NCBI RefSeq assembly: GCF_001039355.2
Contig: NW_019773847.1
Location: 714,970-778,969 of the forward strand
From: Lingula anatina
Lineage: Eukaryota; Brachiopoda; Lingulata; Lingulida; Lingulidae
Direction: 5' to 3'
DNA: 64,000 nt
The translations under genes were made by a program, and so were the position numbers. This document shows, in pieces, positions 49,301 through 61,300 of this stretch. How positions within the stretch are numbered: position 1 is the first letter of the stretch; each line of letters starts with the position of its first letter. The notes beneath the pieces are model-generated. The model did no database searches, was not told the origin of the DNA, and worked only from the letters and a program-made list of their open reading frames with translations.

Positions 49301-52300
49301 TGGTTCACAATGCAGTCAGTTAAATTCTGCCATAAGTACAGTTTTATCTCGTAGAAGTTTACACAGAGGATAACATTATCAACCAGTTTCTTAACCAGAC
49401 TCTTGACTTTACAGGTCAGGGGAGCCATTGTGTCCAATAAACCTCCCTTTTCAATTTCACTACTGGAGTTCGGCATAAGGCAAGACTTCTTAGTTTGAAA
49501 TCATCCGACCCAAGTTTTTATGCACAATAGGTTGTCAGTTTAAAGTATCACCTTATGGATGACAAAGAAATAAACTGCTCTTGACAAGGATCATTGAGTA
49601 GCAGACGACTGAAACCGAGAAGACCTTCCCCAGTCAAACCCCAACATCTGGACATTTAGATATATATATGTTTAAGTGTGTCTAAAAAGTATAGGGCAAA
49701 TATTCCATTACATGTGTTAAAGATTATTGAAAAGCAGGTGCCTGAAACTGAGAAAGCCTTCTGGATGGAGCCAAATTCTATATCTTTGTAAAGGTGTATA
49801 GATTTGACATAAATCTATCATTTCTTGTGTGCAGTAGTGGACAATAGTTGTCAGATATACTGACATGATGTAAGTTTTTTGGCACAGAAAGGTTGAAGCT
49901 GTCTGGCCAAGTGCTAGCTAGGATAACAGTGACCAGTCAAGAAGAGAGGACAGGAGGACAGGGAATGGACAATAGTTGTCTTGCTTGAGCTTTTGTCTGA
50001 TTATTGTTCATTTATATAGTTGAATGTACTGTTTTAAGACCTCCCTTGATATGAAGACGGTCAAAGAAATGATGATCTAAAACCCATAGGGGAGGGGGGG
50101 GGGGCAGCCTCTGCTGGGCTCTCTGGTTGTGTTTATGCTCATTTGAAATGGGTGTGAGAAGGGGCTTATACTTTCACTATTTTGTCAGATGATTTGCTTC
50201 ATTTAAAAAACTTTAATAGTTTTTTTGTAGAAAGTTTACCAACTTGTGTATCAAAATGTGGCGTTAGCAATTTGTAGCCAATTAATTAATTGAGTAATTA
50301 TAAATATTTCCGTATCAGTGTACCTTCTTGGTGCTAACTAGTAAGTATTTTATTCATGATAAAAACTTCGAAGCCATGCATTTTCATATGCCAATTCCCA
50401 GTACACCAATATCAAGTATTTCAGATTTCAGTTAGTACATATGTGAACTAGCTCCCAGTTGTACCACAAACTTGTAGAGATGGCTATACCCCTGAATTGC
50501 TATAATTCCCACTGTGTCTGCAGCATTTAGAAGTTGATTGTTGGTACTGAAAATACCAGTGTTTGTAATTGCCCTTAAAGAATTTTCCTGTCCCCAAGCA
50601 AAAGTGGAAGTTAATGTACAAACCATCTCATTAAAATCAGACCCTGGTGTACTAAAGAAGATTGGAAAAGAACTGAGTTTTGAGGAATGATTACAATAAG
50701 ATTAGATGGGCAAATGCAATAGTTACTTGGCTAGCAGAGACTAAAGAACTAACATGCAACATAAAGGTAGTCTTATTATGTAGACAGTAATAGCAGTATA
50801 AAGGTAGTCTTATTATATAGACAGTAATAGCAGCATCATTTTAATAATATCAGAACACAATCTTGTTAATAAGAAATGCGATATTTAACTTCTGCCAAGC
50901 AGTCAAATAAAAGAAAAGGAAATTTCTATTCCCCAGGAAAACTTGCATGATGATGTATTTTCCTTAGAAACAATTGTATGAGAAACGGGGACTTCTTAAT
51001 ACTTGCATCAGGTCAGTCAAGTAAGCAGCAAGGTTTTTGTTTCAAATAACAACTTTTTGCTGATGAATAAAAATATTATTTTTGGCTAACACAAATGAAA
51101 AATGCATTGTTGCATTTACCATTATAACTAAGAAGATGGTACAAGTAGAAGGGTCAGCTAAACTGGGAAGTTGCTAGTGATGACAAGGAACACTCAAGAA
51201 TGACTCATTTATAAGTCATGAAGCAAAAAATTAAAAAATATAAAAAATTGTCTTTGGAGATGGACTCTTTTATATTCTCTGAGCCAAAATAATTTTTAAT
51301 TGCCACAGTTGTACAAAGCATTATGAACAACTGTACGCCAAAGGTGCATGTGCACATGTTCCATGTTTACCATTGTGCCTTGCTTTAATTTGCAGTGTGT
51401 ACTCCACAGCTAATGATAAGGTAGATGAACATGGCACATTGTGTTTCACCTGTGCAGTCTCCATTCTTGTTTCCACACAAGTTCTATGTGTGTGGGTCTG
51501 TTTGTTATCAATGACTTAAACCTTTAAGACACATCTGGTATTTGTACAGTGGAGATAGAAATGTCAATACTTGATGTAGGTGCGTGTGAATGATAATTCT
51601 TGTGTTTGTGTTGGTGTTATGTTGCTCTGATTGTGATAAAAAACGGAGAATTGGTTTGTGTTTTCCCCTAAGTTCAGAGATTACTCTTTCTGACCTTTTT
51701 TATCAGCCTGCCCACTTTCTGATTTTTTGTGTTTGTGTCTGTGTGGAAATGAAGATGTTTATACCTGCAGAAAATAGAATTTTATCAGTTATAATGATAA
51801 TAGACGGCTGAATATTGATGGATGAATGGAAAGAAAAAATCTAAAAAGATTTAATTGACTTAAAGACACTAATAAATGCATGAATGACTTTGGTGACATA
51901 AAGTATGGATCTGTAAGTGTAACACATCCTTCATACTTTACAGAAATTATCATGCGCTGAATTATTTTCAGACCAAATGTACCTGTCTCTGTGTTTCTTG
52001 GTGCAATCCACCGCTTTAAGACTTCTCATATGAACAGCTTGTAAAAAGGATGATTTATTGATCACTTTTTTTCTGTGCACAGGCAGATGGTTTTGATCAG
52101 AAGAAACTTACTCTGACTCTATCTTCTGAAGGAAGGATCAACTTTACTGAACATTTTGTAAGACCAACTTGCAGCAAATGATAACAGATTAGCAAAAAAA
52201 TATTAGTTATTTTTTAGCATCTCTTTTAAAAGCCAATTTAATCCATTACGCAAGGTATACAGCAGATTTTTTGTGGAGGGGGGGGGGGTGAAGAAAAAGA

Positions 52301-55300
52301 TAAGAAATAAGAAAGCACTTAATGATACTACATCAGTATTCTGTGACAGCTCTCTTCAGAACGTCTGGAAACCACCCACTGGATTCAGTTATTAAGATAT
52401 TTAACCAATTTGTGTGGAAATGAATCATGGCTCATTTCAGGCTCGAGTTGTTAAATTGCATGGTGGATGTCCCTGAGAGATTTCCCCCTGATTGACTTGT
52501 CATGTCGATGTAATGGAAACTGCTCTTTGTCTCATCTTATTGGAGGCAGAATCATTTCTTGTACAAACCAAGCTGAAACTTAGCAGACTTTTGATTCTGG
52601 TTTCTTTTTTCCTCCTTTGTGGAAGATCATTCGATTAGCAGAAATATTGGAGAAGGAATTGTAAACAAAGCTGTAACCTAGCAATCTTTTGATTCTTTAT
52701 TTGTTTCTTTCCCTTTGTTGAGCATCACTCACTCGCGTTACAACTTCAGTCTCAAGTTCCCTTCACCGCTATACCCTGCAGTTTTGTCCAGAGTATTTTA
52801 TCACATCCCATTCAATAGAAGAATGCAGCTTTGATTAATCATCTTTGTTATCTGTTGAGATGAAGCTTTATTCAAGATTTCGAGATATTTAATAGTGAAG
52901 CAAAATTTAATAAGACTTAAGGTTCTTATTAAGCTCTACAATAGTGATAGAAGATGCTTTAGAAATGAAATAAGTTGTGGCATAATTTATGTTTTGACAT
53001 AATCTGCGTTACTTGTTTTATGTTTCCTCAATATCTCAGATTCTCCATAGGATTTCCTTTTCAATAAGCTAGCACGAGAACTAACATGATGGGAAATTGC
53101 AGTCTTGTTAGGGATAATAGGATATTATTAAAAAAATTTGTTAATTTTGAAATCTGTTCTGCTCATCATTGGTTTTCTCTATCACTCTCATTCTATCAGG
53201 TTCTCTTAATAGCAGAGCCTGGTCCAAAAGTTGAAAAGAAGGGGAAATGAGTTTTATTGAATTTGACAAATTTCCTCTTAAGTTTAATTACTTTTTTCAT
53301 GCTGAAGGGGAATGTCTTTTTGCATTGTGCCAATAACACCTTGAACTTTTCGATCCAGGTTCATCCTGCCTTGTTGTATTTTTGCCACTGTCTGAAAAAC
53401 ATGCATGGCTAAAAAATGACTGCTTTATTTCAGCATATATGTTAGAAACATGAATATTGTGCAACTCTTAAACTTTGTTAGCAGGTTAATTAAAGGATAT
53501 TATAGATGTTGGTTCATTTGCAATAGTGTTACTGCAAGATAACTTTGAAAAGGAATAGGATTGCGGGTTTCCACTTTTTCATATTATCACACATCATACA
53601 CTAAAAAGCTTTTGTGTGATTGTGGACAAAACAAAAGCCTAGCTTATCTCTCAGTTTGTATATGTGCGTGTGGGTGACAAGAAAGGATAAGGTAGATTGA
53701 TGGGCAGTGATTTTACACCTGCAATATGGCCAAAACTACATAGTATGTGCATCCCCAAAGGCAGTTTGGTTATATTTCAGAGTATCAAGACTATAAATCC
53801 CATTTATTCTGGAAAACAGAACCCAGCAGCTCTATCTTTATTTGCCAGGTTGTACACCACTGTCCTTGATTAAGTGCTATCAGGCAGATAGAGTGATGCC
53901 AAGCTGGTGGTCTTCTTCATCACATTTTAACCATGCATGGTCATTTTCGCACTATGTTATGGCTTGGACAATTGAGGAGATGAAAGCATTCACAACAAAG
54001 TTGATCCACCGACTAACTTGTCCGTGTATCAAATATGGCATGCACTTGACAATGGATTCCAACCCCCCACATGCACTGCCCCATTGGGGGTAGAGCAATA
54101 AAATCTCGGCATGCTTTCAAGTGGGTGGCACCATATTTGATACGCAGATTTGATAGTCTATGAATCAAATTGTTCTGAATGTGCCCTATGTTGAAATGGT
54201 AGATGTTGTCAGGCTAATGCAGTGTTGACAAAATACATGTATTTGTCTCTTTGGCAACCATTTTAACTGTGATAATTCACTGTTCTTCTCCCTTTCAGCT
54301 AGCTTAGTAAAAGGGCATAATTTGTTTCAGGTTCTTGTTGTTAGATTGTGGCTTGTGCATGTCACATGGCAAATGTGATTGCCAAGTTTATCCCATTTTC
54401 TTTTCCCTTAAAATGTTTTTTAAAGAAGGAGCATCATTCTTTTGTTTGGAAGTCTGCATATGTAATGCATTAGGACGTTGTTTAATGGGAGATAATGCGC
54501 TATCTGATTCTGTAATGAAGCAATTTTGAAATGAATCAGACTATAAAATAGTATTGATGAGAATGTTTGGATGTGTAAATTAAAGGAAACCGACTTTCCT
54601 TCCAATCTTGGAGTGATAGTGTTTTAGTTCAGCTGAAAGTTCATCCTAAGGCACTATTCTATTTTGATTGTATTTTAAGACTTGAGATGTATTCAGACAA
54701 GGACTGTTTTAGATTGGTATGGTTGGTCCCACTCTCATTATCTGGTAATACACATTACGTAGTGAGTAGGGTTTTATATTGTCTGTTGGTCTATAATGAA
54801 CCAGTGTGAAGGGACCTTATGACAATTGTCTTTTTTCTAAAAGAACAATTTCTACTTCCTTGATCTTTCGACCATCGATTCCCAGCAAACCCACGTGCTT
54901 TGTTGGACGTCAAAAAAATTCTTCTGGGGTTTTAACAGAACTTGTCGAGCTCTTGAAACATGTTTTTTTCCGACACAGCTGGTATTTTTGTATTGTGTGT
55001 AACAATTTGATTACAAAAGATCTAGACTCTTTGACTTCTTGGGGAATTATTTCAGCAGACTCCTGGTGTCGTATTTAATTCAGTGATGGGAGAGTTTGGA
55101 ATTTTATTAGGAGGATGTTAGCATTGATCCAAATTTGTTGTAAATTAAATTTGGATAATGTAAAGCTCAAGAGTCAATATTGAACTTCCCAATAAATCAT
55201 ATAGAATGGGTTGAGGGAAAGGGAGGGAGATAAGCATCTTTGAGGTATTGTGTGACACCCCTTAGAGAGAGCTGCTAATTGGAATTAAATTTCTTTTTTA

Positions 55301-58300
55301 ATACAAGAGCAAGTAAATCTATTTTTTTCTTAGTAGGCTATGTTACCAACTATGCATCTATGTGTATTGCAGTATGAGACATGTATGGTTTCTGATATTA
55401 TAAAACATGTATGTCTGCTCTGTAACAAATAGATAAGATGCTTTAGTTTAAAGCATTAGTAATAAAAAATTGAAATGAATGGTACTGTATTGATTATGTG
55501 CAAATGATGTCAGAGTTAGTCACCATGTTCAGACTTGTAGTTGTCTAATACCAAATGTGCACAGGAACTCATGTTGGGGATGATGAATCATTTGAGGATC
55601 AATAGAATATGACCAAAGTTTTTTGATCCTTTTGTGGACTGAGGATGGCAGATATTTAGGCTGCATTCACATCAGATTTTACTTAGACAAGAAATGATAT
55701 TATTGGTTTCATTGGCTTACTTGATTTTTATGGCTTTCTTTTTATATAAGGTGCAATGGGGATTCCTTTGCAAACTGTTCAACTGGTGATGTCATGTGGG
55801 CAATTTACAGCATAAATGAGTCTGGTTGAGAACATGACCAGACTGATTAGAGTGAAGCATAGTTGAAAAGATCTGAGAGACAGAAGTGGTGCAGCTGCTA
55901 GCAACGTAGTGTTTTTGTACATAATATTATGCCATTTCAGTTTTTTTACTGAGAAGAAAGCTATTTAGATTTTTAAAACCTGACTGATTTTATTTGATCT
56001 ATGAATTCCAGGGTCAAGATGCCTTTTAGTCTACCTAGTGTAATAAAATACATCATGGATATTACTTTCAGTTTGATGTGGGTTGGAAAAAAATGACACA
56101 GATATGATGTAGTTTGCTTTATATTGCCAGAGTAAGACTGCCAGTAAAAGTATCATCAGCTTTTACCTGTAATTTTGCATTACATGCTTTCTAGTCTACA
56201 TCTGCTGGTGTAAAATAATGCATCATCAATATTACCTTCATTTCAATGCAGATTAAAAAATTTCACACTGATATGATGTTGATTGCTTTACATTGCCACA
56301 GTGCAACAATAAGCAGATCATCAGTTTTCACCCATAATGAAAAAAAGATTTCAGGAAATATTATCTTGTTCAATATTGACCATGTCACTCTTTAGTGATT
56401 TACAAGTGTCATAAAGATGGTTGTATGAACAAAGGTGTTGATTGGGACAAATGTAATAGATTGAGAAAACATCCAGGTGGCTTAGATCAAGTTTTAGTGT
56501 GAAAACCCCGCTCCTAGATTTATCAGTAACTATTCAATTTGACACAGCTTGATTGCCTTTTGCTGCTAATTACTAAGTGCCCTCACTGACCCGCGCGTGT
56601 TAAATCCCGTCAGCTTAATCTTTATCCATTGTTTCTAGGAAAATTGATCTGATCCTGGGGTTGGTGTCACTGATGTATGAGAAATTTGCATGTTTTTGGT
56701 TTTTGCTTTCTTGATAATGAAATTGGTATTGTGCAAGAATTGGGATTGGGATTGATTGTTACCTAAGATAGGAGATAAATTGTATCTTGGATCCTGGTTT
56801 TTACAGATAAAGTTGGAAGAGTTTTACTGGCATTGGCATGGCATGGTTTGTGTTTTCAGTTTTGAGAGCTGTTTCATTAGGTCTTTTTAAAGAAAAATTG
56901 TAAAAACCATTGCATGTGCAAACATGCGTGCGCGCGCACATACACACACACACACAGTTTAACTTTAAGTGGCATTGGCACAACACAAGGAGTGGCATTT
57001 GGAGCAGAAACCAGTTATTAACCTATTTTGGCTCTTTCATGCAAAAATGATTAGGTTAAAAGTGCATCTGATCATTTACAAAATGATGAATAAGTAAGCA
57101 GCATCTTTAAATCACTTTTTGAGCATGGAGACTTCCAAATTTTCAACCACATTGTGAATGTCTAAGCCCAAAGTAAATCTGCTGCCTACCCGCTCAGTAT
57201 CTGGATCAGGATTGTGTTTTTAACAACCGGGGAATGGATAGTGCTTGCCAGAGATTAGGCACACAACTGATCAGAAGATCTGGCATTTTGGCAACTCTTT
57301 CTAAGTACCCAGTTAAATAAACTTAGAAATAAAGAGGGAATAGATGGGGTAGGACCCAAACCAAAGGTTAATCAAAGCAAAGAAACTTGAATTAGCTTCA
57401 ATTATTATTTAATCGACTACTTGATAAACTGGTGAAGGGTAATTTCGATACCTGAGAGAAGCCTCAGCAGCTGCAGTTGATTAGAGTGATAGGATGTGAT
57501 AGGCTTGGATTGGAACCAGAAAATCCACATCAACTTCAATTTGTGGATAATATTTGTTGAAAATCAAGTGTGAAGGCACTGAAAAATTCCCTATAACTGA
57601 AGCACATTTTTTGTACCCCACTCAAAGCTTGAAGAAAGAAGTAGATGGGCCCTCTGCACATTCAAATTACAAATGAGCTCCCAGAACTTACCTTTGGCGT
57701 TCTTAAAATAAATGAAAATGGTTAGATGCAATTATAATGACTTTGAGTCCATTGCACAGTAACATCATTATATATTTAAATAAGCAGATCATATCTTTGG
57801 ATAGAAAATTTAAATCTCATCACAACAAAGATATATTTGAATTCTTTGGCCAACAGTCATGTTATGCACTCCAAGTTCCAACAATAAGTTACGAATTAAA
57901 AAAAAAAAAAAAAGAGAAAACATTATCGGAACTTAGTTAAGGCATCATTAGTAGGTAGTGTACATCTCAGCATAGGTTAGTATAAAGTAGTATGTAGATA
58001 TTGTATACTACCAGATCCAGGTTGGCTCACTTCACACCTGGCCAGACCTCTCTGTAACGTTTCCTGACACCAGTCATCCATCATTTGATACTGGGACTCT
58101 TGTTTGTAGTCAGCTGCAACCATCTATGACAGTGGTTTATCTGGTGCGGGGTAAGTGGCAGTAATGTGGAAAATGGTGTTGAAGTGTGCCTGAGATGAAG
58201 ACCGAGATAACCCTCCTGCCCCACAATCCATTTACCTCAGATACTGCGCCAGATATGGCTTGTTGTATTCCCAATGCAAAGTTGAATAGAAATGAAATGG

Positions 58301-61300
58301 TGAACTTGGTTTTTGATTGATAAATTTGATGAGGGTTTGAATAAAAAATGTTCATACTTTTGAGGGAGCTTTTGTGTAGCTAGACATAAGATTGCAGATA
58401 TATTGTATGAGAAGGGTTTTATTGAAATTTGTTAGAAAATGATGAAAAATGTTGATGACAAAATGTTTTGTATTGAGTGAGGCCAGATTGCCCTAGTGAG
58501 ATACTTCAGAAATTGGGCAATAAAACATTTTATGAAAAACCTCCTTTTGGAAAGCTCTGGCATGTTAATACCATTTGGAAGTAATTTCCATGCCTATCCA
58601 AGTAATGATAATAGACAATCACCATATTTCATAATCCTGATATACGTCAAATGTACTTCTGTTTCAGTAAGGATAATTTTATGTAAATAACACCTGATTA
58701 ATGGGTTTCTGATCGACTGTGGTAGGCTGGTTATATAGCATGCCTGATTCACTGCTCTGTGGAGCTGGTACAGAGAAGAAATATTGACCGATTTCCTTTA
58801 GTTGTACCATGGCCTATAAAGATAAAGGGGGTAGTGCCCCCCCCCCCAAAAAAAAAAAAAAAAAAAAAAAAATGAACAGAAAAAGACATACATGTCTTAG
58901 CTATGGGTCTCTTTAGAATGCCACAGAAAAAACCATCATGGATGTAACCGTAACTGTCCTTGTCATGCTTTGCAGTATTTTTGATTGTCTTTTCACAGTG
59001 GAGAATTTAAGAGAATGTCCTTATTATGTGTTGACATTCTTCACCTCTCTTCTCATGCCAGTCTGTGATGTAATCATGTAAATAACCTACCTGTCTGCCT
59101 TTGATTCCGTCAACAGGTAGAATCCAATTACCACTCCTTTTATACAACAGGAAAACTTAATAATGTTCAGTTAAATTAACCTGTCTAAAAGGAATGGTAA
59201 GAGGAGTATTGAGGAAGTTGCGTCATATTCACCTGTGACTTACTGAAGTTATGAAACTGAGACAGTTTATGAATGGAAAGCCAGACTTCTGGGATACATG
59301 GATTAAAATTGTCTATCAAAATCTTCACAACCAGAAAGTTTTTGTAACTTACAATTAAGACCATTTGACATGTGATATAACTTTCCAAAGAATTGTGTGA
59401 TGTAGGATGGTACTTGGCATTGAAATAGTTAGACCTGTTAACATTCTAAAATTATGGTAATGACTTGACCTTTTCAATGGGAAAAATAATTTTTCAGATA
59501 TATAAATTTAAAATCATTAAAATGAATATCTTTGTAGCATTTGTGGTGCTTTTTGTATAGAATAGAACTGGGATACAGTTTTTTTTTTTTGCTACAACTC
59601 AATAGTAATGTTCTAATTCTGATAATTTATGACTTATTTTATATGTAAAATTAATTTCTTTGCCATCGAAAAGAAAGAGCCATTACTGTAATAAATGGAC
59701 TGATTGAAAACAGAACATAAATGGAAAATAAATGTAGTACTTAAAAAAATGTTGATTTTTTTATCTTTTAGGGATTGACCAAGGTGGCCTTCAGTTAAAA
59801 CAACCTAGTGATGAATCTGCCATTGTTCCTGGCGCCACAGTCAGTTTAAAGTGCCTTATCCAGGGCAACCCAGAGCCACAGTTTGAGTGGTATAAGAATA
59901 AAATAAGGTAAGACTTTACCAGAAAGAACATTCTACATGGATTTTCTAAATGAAAAATGACTTGTTATCTTTGCCAGCTGAGTCTGTCTCAAAAAGAATC
60001 TAGGGTCCTACAGGTCTGCCCTTTGTAATTTTACATAATCCTTCATTTTTGAAACGTTTGTAATGGAAATCACATTGTTTCTCAAATGTTGACCAATCAG
60101 AGGCAGTTTGTTGCCTCCAGATGAAGTGAGTAGTCTTGTATGAAAGTAAATAATTTTATTAAGAAGCGTATTTAAGGTATGGGTTGTATGCAGTGTTGTT
60201 TTGTAAAACTTGGCAAGAGTATGTAAAAAAATTTAATAATGAAAGGATTTAATGGAAGTTTCCTTCTTATGATAGGAAGAGATGTTAATCAGCTTAGTGT
60301 TAATTTGATTCTATCCTGTAGTCCTAGTAATGATGGCATCACAAAAATAAGTCTCATCAGTAGCAAATTGAAATTGAAATTGCCAACAGTAATCAGGCAC
60401 TTGAAGTTATAAACTGATGTAACAAGCACTGTCACCAAATGGCACCATGTTGACAAAATACTTGAATTTTATCTCTCAGTAAAAAAAAATATTTACCAAA
60501 AGGTTTTCTTTTCTGATACTATATTATACACCCTTTATTTGTGTTTTTGAAAACGCACCCTCATTATCATATATATGTCTTACATCTTACAATCTGATAA
60601 AAAAGGATTGATCTACAGATCTCATAAAAAATGATTATTACTCCGCATTCGAAGCCTGGTATTTGAAATTACTTTCTATTTATTTTTTTTTAAATAATTA
60701 CAGCCCAAGGCACAAAAGTTTAGGGCCTTCCCAGGCACTTGTGTGTGCTAAGCTTTGATACAATCTTTCCTTCCATTTTTTATGAATAAGATGAATAGGT
60801 CAAGCCTTGGAAAGGATGTCTGTGTCAGCTTCTTGGACATTCTATGGACATTCTGATAATGTCACTGCACATATGATAGAGTTGTAGGTGGTTCAGTTTC
60901 AGTGTGTAAAGCATTTGCTTCATTTTTTCTCTGAAAGTTGATGCCACTTCACTTCGGTGTGTGGCATCCAATTATCCCTCCATTCCCTAAATGGGAACTG
61001 AAAATGGGTTTCATTTCCTTAATGGTTTGTTAATAGCTGTTTTTTATCAGTCAATCTGACAAAATATGGAGGAAAACTATGTGAAAATGACTTTGCAATT
61101 GGGGTACAATATCACTGTTGTTGGTTTGACTTAGTAAATAGAATATGACACTTGTATACCTTGAAGCTAGATTATAGTTTTTAATAATTTATGGTTATTG
61201 CTCATCAGTTTCAAATAAAATGAATTTTGAAATTTTTTTCCAAAACTTAGTAATGGTAACAGTCAAAAATGTTGATTCCAAAATTTTGGGTACTTAATTG

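Larger units (their letters stand above)
46590..59771 (+). other. 13.2-kb third intron of PTK7
   Basis: It holds a 37-base tandem duplication (50761-50834), a foldback element (53986-54184), a diverged tandem repeat (56025-56345), a possible diverged tandem pair near 52550-52732, a GC/CA microsatellite (56929-56956), homopolymers and one copy of a dispersed repeat (59529-59636). Large early introns often carry enhancers, but none is identifiable here. No exon-like frame was supported. Confidence 0.6.

Noticed and set aside
53842-54093. Open frame of 83 residues in the PTK7 intron
   Set aside because: It is created by the left arm of a foldback element, has no splice donor, and does not resemble an Ig exon.
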